Assembly: GCF_001949145.1 (NCBI RefSeq)
Contig: NW_019091542.1
Location: 351,992 to 415,991 of the forward strand
Reading direction: 5' to 3'
DNA from: Acanthaster planci
Taxonomy: Eukaryota > Echinodermata > Asteroidea > Valvatida > Acanthasteridae
Length of the DNA: 64,000 nt
Shown here in pieces: positions 13,701 to 28,700 of this stretch. The notes under the pieces were generated by a model that was not told where the DNA came from, did no database searches, and worked only from the letters and a program-made list of their open reading frames with translations. The position numbers and the translations under genes are program-made. How positions within the stretch are numbered: the first letter of the stretch is position 1; the number at the start of each line of letters is the position of its first letter.

Positions 13701-16700
13701 AAACAGGAAAAACAACGGGAAAACCGTAAGGAAATTTGCCGAGATTAGTCACCGGTCCTATGTGGGGCTGAAACCAACTGGGTGGTCCGGGTACACGACA
13801 ACGGGAAACTGTATGGAAGTTTGGTTTCAAGTAGTCTGCGGTCTGTGCGAATCTGACATTTCAGAAAACAATTCCGACAAATGATCCGGCTTGAATAAAC
13901 TCGGGAAATGGAATTAAGGCCATCCTTGGGGTTTGTCATACACTCCAAGGTGGTTCCCAAGAGTTTTAAAGTCAGCTTAATCATAAACCTACTGCACATC
14001 TGGCTTCACCACATGTATGTGAACACAGCCGACAAACTTGCTAGAAATGAGAAAAAGTTTTATCCAAACAAGTATACATTCTGTCTCATAAAAATCCCAA
14101 GCAGAAATGCAACTGAAACGCAGGAAACAAATGAAAAATTCTAATCTTCATATGACTACATACAGTGTTCTTCACTTTATGACGCTGTAGGAAACTGGGA
14201 AGAAGGTTGAAGCAAGGAGAGGTTGAAGACCAGACACATGAACTCATGATCCCATACCTTGTCTCGTAGGTTAACGTCTTGGAACCAATGCAGAAGGCTG
14301 TCACATACTTGATGTGGGCTGGGGAGGTAGGTGCGATAACTCATGAGAAAGTCTTCCACGTAGGTCGGATCGACGGGAGAGCTGTCCTCCATAAGATTCA
14401 AGATCAACCTCTCAGGTGTGGCCTGAGGAGAGAGGTAAAGATGTGTCATTAAGCCTAAAAGAGCCACGGAGGTCCACTTCCACATTTCTTCCGGTATCAA
14501 TGTGGTGCCTTTTTTTTTCATAAGCCAAACCTTCAGGAGTAACAACTCTTTGCTGTCAGTTTGACACAACTGAAAATCAACCATACCGTTCTTGCACAGC
14601 ACCAATTTCTCCGTAACAGGTCAGCCAAAAACCATGTCTGAAGCAGTGTTCTAGCCAGGCATTCAAAAGCATGTCCGGCTGATAAGCTGAGCAAAAACCC
14701 TGACACACTGAAAATCCCCCAATAGGCAATCAATACACTTTCTATTTTCCAGGGGAAGAGTTGTTAATATTAAGTTAAAGAAAAATTGCAATCAGAAATT
14801 TGAAAAAAGTTCTTTTAAAATACCGGCAAAAAGTCACCAGAACATTGGCAAACTGCTCCGAAGTTAAACAAATTTTCCACAAATCTTTCCAGCTCTGTGG
14901 AGAATCACATACGCGCAGCATGCACAATACTGGTTCCCGCCGCGCCACTGACAAGGTAATACAAAAGAGTAGACAGGTCTGGAGCCAGACTACGGGGCTC
15001 CAGATTGTGCACAGCTACAGCGGCGATGGCATGGCTGGCAGCACGGTCATTGCCTGATCCTTTCATAGTGTCATCTCAAGCAGGATCGAAGTAAGCAACA
15101 ACCAACTTGTAACAAACCTGGTCTTTCTCTGTAGATTCTTCTAATGCATTTAGGCCTATATCGATGGTTAGTTTGGTATTCTTTGTCGCTGTTCACGAGG
15201 CCGATTTTTGGTAAGACTGTGCCACACCGTAGCAAAAGGAAAATTAAAAACATAAATCGAAGCCCCCCAAAAAATGTAGAGAAAAGGGTAAAACTTAGAA
15301 GTCACTGTAAAACTGATAATTGACATGGAATAGGGTAATGGGAGCTTACATAATAAATTTTAAACAGCGCCCTCAGGTGTCAAATAATATCCAGTCACCA
15401 TCCCCCCCAACCGTATCTGGCATGTGGGGCAGATGCCCCTATCCTTCAATTTCATTCTGGCTAGAACACTGGTCTGAAGTTGAAACTTGACATTTGTACT
15501 GAAACGGGTGACTTGACTTGTATGCCAATTTTTTTTTAACAAATGGGAAATGGACAGCTAAGTTCTTCTTTTCAACCAGAAGCGTCGATATTTTGCACTG
15601 GTGGCATAAGATTATTTACCTTAATTAATATATGACCCTGCCGTCTGTCGTCTAGTACCCTGTGTTCTGTGATCATTACCACTTGTCCATTCTCTTCAAT
15701 GCGACGTATATTCTCCTCACCTGTCAAAGCCAACACAAATTCAGTCTTAGCATTATTGACTTTCAATAATTTCTTCAAGCCTGGGAGTCTTCAGTCATCT
15801 CTGTCCTCTAATCAGAATGTAAGGATGTCTGCATTATGAAATATGCTAACACGTTGCACAATTTTTTTCTCCCGAAGTTCAAACATTTTTTTTATTCTTT
15901 ATCTTAAACTGGTAGAGAAACCAAACTTGACTCCGAAAGTTGACTTTAGACTTGGACTTTTCCAACTTTGAGCTGACTGAAATTTGGACCTCAACTGTCT
16001 TGATGGTAGATGGTGAGTATAGTTCACCAAATTGACTTTCATTCTGCAACTCCATCATTCACCACTGTAAAGAGCAGTCACCATAATGACCTACCCTCTC
16101 TAGAACCACCATCCACCACTGTAAAGAGCAGTCACCATAATGACCTACCCTCTCTAGAACCACCATCCACCACTNNNNNNNNNNNNNNNNNNNNNNNNNN
16201 NNNNNNNNNNNNNNNNNNNNNNNNNNNNNNNNNNNNNNNNNNNNNNNNNNNNNNNNNNNNNNNNNNNNNNNNNNNNNNNNNNNNNNNNNNNNNNNNNNNN
16301 NNNNNNNNNNNNNNNNNNNNNNNNNNNNNNNNNNNNNNNNNNNNNNNNNNNNNNNNNNNNNNNNNNNNNNNNNNNNNNNNNNNNNNNNNNNNNNNNNNNN
16401 NNNNNNNNNNNNNNNNNNNNNNNNNNNNNNNNNNNNNNNNNNNNNNNNNNNNNNNNNNNNNNNNNNNNNNNNNNNNNNNNNNNNNNNNNNNNNNNNNNNN
16501 NNNNNNNNNNNNNNNNNNNNNNNNNNNNNNNNNNNNNNNNNNNNNNNNNNNNNNNNNNNNNNNNNNNNNNNNNNNNNNNNNNNNNNNNNNNNNNNNNNNN
16601 NNNNNNNNNNNNNNNNNNNNNNNNNNNNNNNNNNNNNNNNNNNNNNNNNNNNNNNNNNNNNNNNNNNNNNNNNNNNNNNNNNNNGCAGTCACCATAATGA

Positions 16701-19700
16701 CCTACCCTCTCTAGAACCACCATTCACCACTGTAACCCCATCGCGGTACTCACCTTGTGTTAGTATTCTGTAGTAATGATCTTGCGCAATACAAACAAAC
16801 TGACAATCATCTATGGTGGTCCTCATGACGCCCACATGGAACTGTGTTTCCAAGGTTGGCTTCACGCCAAAGCTGTCAAGAAATCGAGACGAGAAAAATG
16901 ACTCAACATTAAGTTAAAGTTAAAGTCATCCGGACATTATGAAACTGTTTGTCAAAGCCAACATAAATTACAAGATACAAACAGAAACACAACAGAAAAA
17001 TCCTTGTGAACCATCATCAGAGAATTTTTTAAAACAAAACCTATGATACTTTATTCATTTGTTGCACTTCAAAGATTTTTTGGTTAGATATGTAAAAGGC
17101 AGAATGCCTTTACAAAACATCAGAACACTGAAGTTAACTGTAGTCATCCATAAAAAAATCGAGAATGCAAGCCTTTCTACTGTTTCTTGTTCAGGTCCTT
17201 AATGACTGGTTACCTGTCTCCAAGATGAAGCTGTTCCACCGTGCCATCGGGTTTGGTCACTTCAACGTGGCCATTCAGAATGACAGACCAGGAATCCAGC
17301 TGAGACAAAACACAAAAATCTGAGCAAATCACAAAAAAGTGACAAGGTACTTACACAATAAACATGCAACAAAACGAATTGACTGGAACAGGGTTCGAAC
17401 GGGTGACCTCCACAACACAGCTCCACAACTGAGCTATCCAACTGGTGGCTTCTCCCAATTTGACAAACCACAAATCAACAGTGGTGGTACAGTTTGAATG
17501 AATGTACACGAAAGAACTTGAATGAACGTAAAATGATTCCACATTTCGAAAACTACACGTGTTCCAACTGAATTTCGTCCCTCTCCACTCTAAATCCTGG
17601 GAGGTTTGTTTTCAAAGAAGCATTCCAGATTGATGGCCACAATCCATCAACTTGTGGCAAACCACTGGCACACTTTCTCCACTGCAACCACAACCCCCTA
17701 ACCTATCCTACATCCACAGATACAGACAGGGCAGCGGCTCACTACTTGAACCTAACCTCCTTTGCAGTGACTAACCTCACTTGGGCTGCCACAAATGATT
17801 TTTTTTTTTCACTCCAGGGACTCAAATATAATCCAAGTGTCAAAAAAATATGGGCCCACGAGTGCAAACCCAGGGACCGCTTAAACATGACTACCATAAA
17901 GTTGGGCATCATAACCTTGGAAAGTGCCCTCCAAATAAGCTTCTGTTTGTATCCTCCTAAGCCCCTACATTTCATATCCTCAATCTTAAGCCCAGCTCCA
18001 AAATGGACAGACAGGTACCGGTAGTCAGAATGGACAAGTGGCTGGAATCAGGACAGGGTCAAAGTGGAGAAAAGGCCACTTGGAGCAAATGCTCAGAATA
18101 GACAGGTGGCCACAATGGTAAGGCTGCCATACCGAATTGGTGGCTACAACAGAGGTGGCTAATATGGGGGTGGTACCGCAGAGCAAGGGGTAGACACAGT
18201 AAGCAGAGACCTGGAACTGTCGTAAGGTAATTGTTTGCACCAGCCTTAACGTTAACCGCATTGCAAGCCATGAAATACTTAGAAGTAAAATGTAGCATAC
18301 AGTGCTGCGGCTTGCATGAGGATGTGACCTTTTTGCTCTCTGAAGCCATAAAATACGGTAGATGAGACAATGTACCATACAGTGCTCTGGCACTGGCGCC
18401 AGAAGTAGTAAATTGCAGCGCTAGGTCCTTCAGGCTCAGACCACTACTTAGTGTTTTGTAGTACTGAGTCCTATAGCTGAGGTGACTGGGGATTTGGGTT
18501 AAATAACAGCAACTCTTGTGAGTCAGTGACCACAACAGACAGTCCGCCAAACCAGCCCCATTACTGCAACTGGCTACTGGTCTCCCACGGCAAAAACGAC
18601 CAAACACAGTGTGGCGTGTCCTTACCTCTTCCTCGTTCTTCATGACGATGGTCCCCGCCTTGGCCACCACAGCAAAGACCATGACAGCGCACAACGCCCG
18701 ACGTACTGACATCGTCATATTGGCAAACGCCGGTAGGTGACGCATAAAATCCAACAAGATTTCTGCATCAGAGATTAAAGTAAAAAAACCTCCTTAATGA
18801 TGGCTTGACTATACAAAAACTGATGACTATTCCACATAATATTTCATCCGTTAGACGTATTATAGCTACTAAATGAAGCTTACCTGTTTCTGTAATGATT
18901 GACTGTTTATGGGTCCAGTCTCAAAATATTTGCTCAACTTTTTCTTCCCCAGCTACTGACGGAACAGGTCTGACACATGTTCACCAAATCAAGATTGGAA
19001 ACATCCCAACAAAATTTACACAACTCTACCCAAAACTTCTATCAAATGTCAAATACTCCATTGCTAGGCAAATCAATCTCAACTTTTTGAAAACAACTTT
19101 TAAAACAAAAGTACTGATTTAGATCTGAATTAGACAAAAAAGGAAAGAGGAAAACAACCAAACTACATTCCAGATAGATTAAATCATCTTCTAAATCTGT
19201 GTAGGGATAGAGATTGTGTTGGGACTCCAACAACACAGTTAATTAAGGAAAAAATGTATCCATTCTTAACTTGTTTCATACCAGTGAAGCAATCTGTCAT
19301 TTCAAAAAGTAGACTCTGGACAGTGGCATCCTACAATAAGGTATTTATCAAGAAGATTTATTCATCAAGAAAGCCTGATCAAGATTAACAGAAAACTTTC
19401 ATTCTTTCTGCCCATTGCCAGCATTACCTATGTCGTCTTCTGTTCTGTCCATGGGATCCTTCTCCAAGCAATCTCGGACAAAATCTCTAACGACAAGTGT
19501 CTGGATAAGTTGAAAACAAGAAATAAAACAAAGAACATATTCAGTGCTTCAGAGGAGCTAGAGTCCATTGAAATTAAAAGGCTTGAACAAAAAAAAACAC
19601 CTTTTCACAACATTTCAGTTGTGAATTTAACACAATTGGACAAAAATTGTAAATATAACAGTCATTTATCCCCAACAAAGGCTCATACGCCAAGTTTTGG

Positions 19701-22700
19701 GAAACCTTCTGAGACTGACCCATTCTGAGTTTACCCAAACAGTAGCAATCATGCCTCCAGCTGCTCAACTCCATACTGTACTTCACGAATCGGCGAACCA
19801 TTTGTTCAAGCAAGGTTTTTCCAGACACCGCATAAAGATGTTCCACTGAGTGACTGTAACACCAAGGTCAGGATATTGAAGAGGACTTGGGGATATACTA
19901 AATCCGTGATAAATAACAGATATCCGCTGTAAACTCAAACTATTCATCAAAACACTTGCCACTTTAAGAGCTTCCTGCCGGAAAAGATATAAGCCGAAGT
20001 CACCCCTGGAACATTAATGTCATGCAGCTGGTCATGTGGGCAAGCAGCGGGATGATGTCATCCCTAGCTACTGAGCCAACTCCCTATATTACCAGACCCA
20101 AACCCTGGCCAACCGACCGCCATCTCCAATTTCCACGTCGACAAAACCTCAACCCTTTACCTATTTTTCTCCAGCTTTCATTTCTTTTGGCAATACTTAC
20201 CATTAGTTGCCGGCGGTCACAGGGCCAACTCCAGCGGGTCAGGATGTCGAGATCCATGGCAAAGCGAACGCAACACAAGATTCATCCACCAGGAACGAGA
20301 CACTGCATGATCCGACAAGCAATAATCCGATACCTTAGAGTTCCCAGCGCAGATGGTCTCACAGTGCGCACTGCCGAGGTAGGCCAAGTGTAACACAACC
20401 CCCCTCCTTGTCACCACCTTGGTTAGAGGATGACTCGTCGCCCGTACGATGTCATCCTGAGTCCTGACAAGTGAATCCCCATCACTCCTACGCCAATTCT
20501 CACAGGAAACGCACAGTTCCTCTTGTAACTTCCGTGCTAATGCAAGACAGCGGATGCCCCCTAGGCACCCCATAGGTTACAGTCTCTCTTTCCCCCTTCC
20601 CCTACCAGGCTGGCCACTATCAGCGTGTGTGACAGTGATGACTGGGCAACAGTGATGATAAATGCCAAGTTGAAGGAGATTTATACCGCATTAAAGGTCG
20701 ATCAAGGGTTTGTCCGTCACCCATTCATTTCACGCGTTCATTTACCCTGTACAACAGATCTCAGCTGCCTTTCACGCTTCAAGAACCCTCAATACTTTCT
20801 GTGATATTGTTGCAGAGCATTTTTTTAATGCGCCAAGCGTTCAGGAGTTCTCTACGTAACAACTTGCAGTCATTCTCGCACAGCTGCCATTTTTCAGGGA
20901 CAAGCAGCTAGAAATGTAAAGTTAACACAACCAGAAAAGCACTTCTACTTCTAACAGCTTCAGTGGCATTTCAGACATCGCATCTGGGAGGCTGTAAGAC
21001 TTACCGAGGCTGATTCACTGACGGTATCCTCGTCATCCGAGTCCACAGTACTCTCCACCAATCCCGTCAGATCAAGGTCTGGATTCTCATTGCTGCCGGC
21101 TTGGTAGAGATCTGAGAAGCTGCTAGACATGCTGCTGTGGAGAGAGCTGCGGTCGCTGTAGCTGGCCGAAGAGGCCATGACTTGAGGAAGATGATGCCCC
21201 AGGGGGGCCGTATCATCTATATCACTCAGGAGGGTTGGGATGTCCTCCATGGCTCTCTTGGAATGCTTCTGCAATTTGGCGGAAGATTTCCAAAAATTGA
21301 TCATACATGTAACAGAAAGCCGGAATACCTTAACCCTCCCTGTTTACCATTCCGTACTAGTAAATGAATTTTTCAAATGATCCGAATTTTGAAATAATAA
21401 GAGAATTACAGTATCAAAGTCCAAATTCCAACCTGAGATGGGACTGTGCTCTGTGCAAGCCTCATACATGTTGCTTTACAAGTAAGCTTCTCAGACTCTC
21501 AGTATTTTTACGACACTGGACAACCTTGCAAATAACAGTGACACAATGCCACAGTTTGGAAAATTGTCCCCAAACCTCAGGCAGAGGATAAAAGGACTTC
21601 AAGCGTTTTCAAAGAGTGTCATACAAGTCTATATTCACTAAAAGCTGTACGCTGTTACTGTCTACTAACTGTCCATGCATGACTTAGGCTGTTACCATAT
21701 TAACTGGCTGTAACTAGTGGTAACACACAAATCTATGGGAAGTGGCTTACAGCCGTTAGCCACTGCCTGCCATATGCCCTCGTGGTATTCCACCCAACAG
21801 CCGTAGCCATAATATTCGGACAAGGCTTATCTGAACCAATGCCACACGAGATAGATGTCGGTTCACGCGGTAATATTCAGTCTAGCAATGCATTCAGTTC
21901 AAACACTGATACGTATACAACAGGAAAAAACATCATTGCTGAATACTGAATTTAATCACCAAACCAACCCCCTCAGAGATTCAACATCTAAACTGAAGTC
22001 ATTCCCACTACTCCTAAGTGGAACTTGTTGGACTCGGTAGAGTGAGAGCAAAACAAGCCACAAGCTTCGCGGTGCATCCGATCCACAGAATATCCCCTTT
22101 CACACTGTACATGTAACTACACCAATGTCACAATACTGGCAGGCACCTTCCTCATAGACACAACGTCATGCCAGCCTATTCATGCAGGAACATGAGATGA
22201 ACTGTAGGAGGAAACGGTGCTAAATGTACATGTAGTGTACACGTATGCTACAAACACAAAAAAGTGACATATAGATGGTGTACATCATACATGTACATGT
22301 ATGCATGTACGTGTCCACTTACATAAAATGAGTGGGCATGAAAATGGATGAAGCAGGTAAATGGATGATCTGCATCTGAGCCAACAGCAGGTTTAATAAC
22401 ACACCTTAAACACACAGACATGAAAAACCTTGTCTGTCTGATGTCCGACAGCTTCGGTCGATGCCCCCACCGTGCTAACTCCCACACAGAACTCTTTCAA
22501 ACCTAACCAACATGTAGCTGATGTCCACTAAAAAGACACTGCTGTGCAGGCCGCAAAGCTACATAACAACACCACTCTCCGTGACATTACAACAGACACC
22601 AACCACGTCTTCCCAGCGAATGAAATCAGCGATTCGACCCTCCACTCTCTATAGCCACTTGTGTACTAAACAACAATACTACATGTAGAATGAAAAGCCC

Positions 22701-25700
22701 CAGCTCCCACACAGACGAAAGGGGATTAAGTGGCTACTCCATCACCCAACAGACTTGAGGCTAATCCCTTCCCGACTCAAAGCCCTTGTGACTTCCTATA
22801 TACAGCAAACGATACACACTCTACTCGTGGTGTTGAGAAATCCTGCACTACAGCAAACGCAAATAATCCCCTGGCCGCTATATTTAGACCAGACAAGGGC
22901 ACAAAACTCCACTTCGTATTTTTCACTCCCACACAGTTACGGCTTCGAGTGCTTTAATTCAAGCAACTGGCAAACATGTACAAGTCTTTTCATAAACAGT
23001 TTGCAGCCCACTCATGCATTCATGAATTCACCAAACTGACAGTCTTGCTGTTAGCTCAAGCCTCTCGTGCATGCAGTTTCAAAATTTCATGCTTTGAGCG
23101 ATCAAGTTTGACATTTTCGCTCTTCCCTGTTAATCTGAGTTTGTCATTTAAGAATTTGGGCTCTCTAGGAACAAAGCAGTTCCACCTACTGGTGCATGCA
23201 TTCAGCACAAGAAAAATGCTAGAACAGCGTTCACTTCATAAAGTTTAATTCATTCCATACAGATGCAAATTCATGCAAATTAAAGGCCTGGCTTGTCGTT
23301 CGAACCTTTTCACTGTCCAGTGACTGTGTCCGCTCCAGCCTGATCGATGGTAATGAAGTCTGCGGATACAATACGGAAGGAAAACACACAGACAACAAAT
23401 GGAAAAAAAAAATGAAAGTGCGACAGAAAGTGAAAAAAACAGTAGCAGTCAACATTCATACAAAATCATGCTTTTCAAAATCAGCCATTCAACGGGACTT
23501 AGTGTCAGAAATCGTTCATGTACCTGAAGAAAATGTCCGCAAGACAAAAATTTAAACTCTGGCATCGTGGTGCAAAAGAACACTGTGCCCAAAACTGTAT
23601 AATTATCCATGCACTTTTTGTGCCCCCAAAATGCCCGAAGTTGCTAAGATACGTATGTCAATTGCAAATGTACAAACACACTGTACCAGTACATGTGTAC
23701 ATATATACATGTACATAAAAATATCTGACTGCCGGTACAAAATCAGTGCGAAACAGAAAATAACTTTGCATGTTTGTCGCCATGCTTTCTGAGCAAAATT
23801 AGTCAGATATGAAATGCGTTTCCAAATTTGGGAATTTTCAGCACCGAAACACATTTGACAAGTACCTAACAAGCTCACTTTCAGATTCGCTTTCACAGTG
23901 AAATTATAAATTGGTCTCAAAAGCGGAAAAAGAAGAAAACTTTAAAAGCATCTGTCCCCAAAATCACCCAGCTGAGTGTACCTAGTAAAAGATTGAATAT
24001 TGAGAGAGAGCAGCTTAACGTGTACATGTACATACATGTACCAAAATTAATTTGAGTACAGAAATTGACTAGAACAGGATCTGAATATTGGAGCCCAGAG
24101 CAGAAAAAAATAAACATTTGAAAGCATCTGTCCACAGAATCACCCAGCTGAGTGTACTAAGAAAAAGATTGAAGATAGAGACAGCAGCTTAAGGTGCGCA
24201 TGTAGATACCAAATTTAGTTTGAGTACAGAAATCGACTGCAACAGGATCTGAAGATTGGAGCCCAGAGCACTGTAAAGATAATCCACCCACCATGGATTT
24301 GTCAGAGACTTCACTCACTTTGTGGTTTCCCGCAAATGACATTTCAGACGACCACCATCCATTTTTCCTGGATTAACCATGAGAAATGCCCCGAGCACAA
24401 CCCCCCCTGCACATGTATGCAATAAGAGAGAGAACTTTTGGAGCCAAAAATTCTGTTCTTTCACCCTTCTCATAATTCAACCAAACAACTTCTCTATCAA
24501 GATAAAACAATGAATCCAAATTCAATCAGAGCTCAACTTTCAGCAAGCTCAAATCTTTCCCTCTAAACACCATTGCATATCATGTACATGTAATCCAAAT
24601 GTCTTACAATCAGGTAAAAGTTGAAGTTCTAAGTCACATGAGAAACATATTTTTTTCTGAGAAAATGGAAATATAATACAAGCATTATATTGCTCAGGTT
24701 AAAAACTTAGCCACTATACAGTCTCAGGTTTCAAGGTTTCTTTGAAATCTTCTAGCTTTCAAGAAGAGGTCATCGATGCATTTTGAAGCATGCTGCGTAT
24801 CCACTCAAGCCAACCGCATGGCTGACCCAAAAAAAATGCAAAATTAAAAATAAACAGAAAACAGCTGGTTAGCAAATCAACTTGTCAGCAAAAATCCCGC
24901 TGGGCAAAGTCTTCCCAGAACAGCTAAGAAGAGGACAATGCTTATGAAGTTAGTGTGCTAAAGTGAAGATCGGAGAAGAAAAATACTTTGTAGCAATCCA
25001 CAGGGAACACATGGATGTAATCAATCCCATTCCATGCTAGTTGAATCCACCTGGCAAAACTTCACAAGCACACCTGTACCACTCACCGTATTGCCTTCGC
25101 TGCTGAAGGACGCTGAGCGGTCCTCGCTGTATGAGCGCCCTCGTGGGGCAGGTACCTGGACCTCTTCCTGTTCCAAAGCCATGAGGCGCTCCAGGTTGGT
25201 TGGGGTGTAGGACTGACGTTGGCCGGGCTTCATCAAGTGGGCGTCCGGGTAGTCAATCTAGGAAAAAAAACAAGGGGGGAGAGAAAGGGGACAGAGAGAG
25301 AAAAAAAGAGATCATGACAAGTTACACACAGTAAATGGAAGACAGAAATGAAGTGGAAGAAACCATGGGGTGAATGAGGCCCACCTCCTCAACCCCAGTG
25401 ACCCCACCCACTCACTCTTTGATTGAATGCACATCCATCCACTTTCTGCACACCAACTGAGGGCACTCATGTACCGGTACATTGTACACGTAAATCAAAA
25501 AACAAAGTTCTCTGGATAATAAGTGACACTGACCATGAGTGGCTGAGCTCTAATTCAGAAAAAATACTACGTACATGTATCTGACATTTTGGGTGAGAAC
25601 AGAGTTAGAATATTTCGATAAAAATGGAGATGAGATGGTTTACAATCACTGCAAAGTACAAATACACTCACAATACATCCTTCCTACTGGAAGTTTAGAG

Positions 25701-28700
25701 ATTCATATATCCCCCCCCCCGGTACATGTAGAGAATGTATCTACATGAGACAAACTGGGAAGATCTGAACTTAATTTTTCTGAAAATCCAGAATAAACCC
25801 CCAAAAATTACTTAACGAAATAGCACGGCTGTGTACCTGTGTACCATGTTGACAAGCGCGAAAGCAAGCAATACATACACAAGTACAAGATCGAAGGTTG
25901 AAAGTTTAAATGGCATTCTCACAAGGACTCAAATTGCAATTACGATTGTCAATCTAACCAAAATTATTTAAACAGACTATTTGTGAATATTACAGAAACA
26001 AAAGCGTCTAGCACCTCACCTCGTCCGCATTTCAATCAAATACTGTACAACATTAGTTGGGGGTCAACAAAAACAGGTAAAATAGAAGAAATCACACACA
26101 AAAATGATACAACAAATGCGTAGCCTCGTATCTTTTTCTAACCTACCGGGTACCGGTACAGGTACGGTGCACTGTGAGGGTTAAGCAAGTTCAGCCAATA
26201 AATAATTCTTGTAACACGACCAGGATTCTTTACACCATAATCAAATTAGTTCCCACAGCAACCGGTGTGCTAGAAAAGTCCGGCAAGGCTCCAACAGAGC
26301 AGGACATCAGATAGGGGAGGGGTCAAATTCCTGGTCCCCGGGGGTGTGGGAGAAATGTCAGCAAATTTAAAATACATTGATAGAGTGAAACAAACCGTGC
26401 AATCCCAAAATCACGCAAAAGCCTTCAAGTTCTTTTGAACTTGAAGTGTACGGTGTAGGCCCTACATGTAAATGTACATACTGCTTGTTTATTTAAAGGT
26501 TTCTCAAGTTCTGTTTTGTACCCTCACTCTAGATTGTAAACAAGTGAAACCAATCAAGGTGTTTTTACTAATTTGTCCTAGAAATTTCTTCAGTGGTAAT
26601 CCCAACCTGAGCAATTTTGACCTCGTCTCAGAAGGAGTTGTTGGAATGGAGTGACTTCGGACACCCTGAGATTCTGATAAAAACGGCAAAGGCGTAAAAT
26701 CCCAAGCAGCTTTCAAACCACCAGATGCTTACACAAAATATATTTTGAATGAATTTGAGGTGAAATCAAAAAAATAAACAAAAGGTAATTTTTCTGCCAA
26801 CTTTCGGCTGCCCATTGAGTAAATTGAGAGTGGTCTATACATGTACAGACTTGCTTTTCTAGAAAATATACATGTAACTACCGCTTTGAGTATAATCATA
26901 ATGTATATTTCTTCTTGTTGACTTTTTGTGAGCCCGTGCTGCAAACACATTTCAAACAGAAAGCACTGCTCTTTCCAATCGCTACGTACAAAACCAAATT
27001 AGATTAGCAATCTTAGAGAGAACTGGTTTGGGCTGCATTAGGGAGTTGAAAGTCCAGTGAGACGAGGCAGGAGGGAGAGGAATTTATAATCCTTGGACAC
27101 CTGTGGGAAGCCAAGAATTTAATACCCCGCAGAGCTCACCTTTGTGAGAAGTAGAATTTTAGTCTGAACTGTTGTTTGCTGTTGTTGTTTTTTTAGTTTT
27201 TGTATTTGATTTTCCTTCTTTTGGTTTTGTTTTGGAATGGTTTATTTGGGAGTTTTTTCTTTTAAGGCCAAACTGTTTAGTTGACTCTAAAGACAAACGG
27301 CATTTAAGCCACAAGTTACACTGTACTCACAGATCAAATTTTACAGCATGACAACAGTAGAATGGACCTACAAGACGCTGGACACATTGGTGCCAGAGTG
27401 CCATTTCCTTCTTTGTGGCAAAAAACAACCAATATGAACTAATAAGGCCCACTTCCATTGTCAATGCCCTTGTTAAAGATTAATCGCAGAGCAAATGGAC
27501 AGTGACAACCAGGCATGCGCGAGTGACAAAGGGCTCGGAAGTGCCAGTGGAAATGGAAGAGTAGAATGCTTCTCAGATCTGAGACATTTTCCTCCGAACA
27601 TTTGTACAGCATCATACATGTATGTAAACAATGCTTAGGATGCCTGTTTTCAAACAAAGAACATTGAAACAGATATTCCATATTTATTCCAAAGATGAGA
27701 CTCGGGCTTCCTAAACCAGCCAACAGGTTGTCTAACAGCCACTAAAGGTTTTTACACACTACTGTCTCACTTCCCAGTGTCGAAATCAATACAGTTTTGT
27801 CCGACGGGCTGGGGTCAGATCAAATACAACTCAGCGAGGCACACCATCCACATTTTTTTTGTCTGTGTGTGTGATGGCTTTATTTTTGTGAACACAATTT
27901 TGTTATGCCCTGCCATTTTTTCCCTAGAATGCCCTAACTTTTCTGTTGGTGAATATATCAGAGTCACAGCCTCCTTGCCCTGTTTGAAATTTGCTTCTTT
28001 GGTTTCGATATAACATAGATGTACCACACAATCTTTTTTTTAAATGTTTCCACAAATTATCTTGTGTTATTCAGAAGACTCAATTCCAAGTTACGGTACT
28101 TATAGGGTAAAAGTTATTTTTTTAATGGACTGACCAACGAGGCCTCTTGAAACTTTAAATAATCAGACCGATCCTTGTTAATAGAATGACTTTTTTTTTT
28201 CCAAAAAGCAAACCCAGATGCAAAATTACTTTAGCTTTAACACAGGCATTAAATGTAAAAAAAACAACAGGTCACAGAAAATCCCACTGAGACTTCACTT
28301 AGAGCAATCCTTGATAGAATAATTGGAAAAAAATATTCAAAAGCAGATGTAGATGGAAGTATCTATTGCTAGTATTGAATGGCAAACACAGCTCCCGGGT
28401 AGAAACCTGTTCATGTAAGTGATTGGGTCTGGATAGAGACACCGCAGTTGACGTCAAAAGTTGTGACGTGGAAACATGTATAGATTTCTAAGGCAGCGGT
28501 AAAACGGAGAGAGCAAGGCACGTGCGTATGAAATGCACATGGGGGCGTTGATCTTTAACAGCACATCGTAGGTGTACCTTTATTGCTGCAGGATTTGGAA
28601 GTACATTCATACAGAATGAATGTTTAACTTCACCTGATAATATGCTTTTACTGTGGGGATTGATACATGTCTGAATGCACAACAGGAAAGAATGCACATG

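Larger units (their letters stand above)
21269..25086 (-). other. PDZ-GEF intron 5
   Basis: Exons 5 and 6 join in phase across this intron. It contains TACATGTA clusters near 22.2-22.3 and 23.7 kb and a diverged tandem duplication at 23944-24275. No other gene recognised. Confidence 0.7.

Noticed and set aside
16010-16714. Plus-strand open frame encoding an 18-residue repeat
   Set aside because: It is produced by the 54-bp minisatellite and by unknown bases in the gap, and lies in an intron of the minus-strand PDZ-GEF gene.
17381-17450. Functional tRNA gene
   Set aside because: A and B boxes are present but spacing is short and stems do not pair; kept only as a tRNA-like repeat.
20217-20573. 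118-codon minus-strand open frame between PDZ-GEF exons 6 and 7
   Set aside because: Exons 6 and 7 join directly in phase and the frame has no similarity to the protein family.
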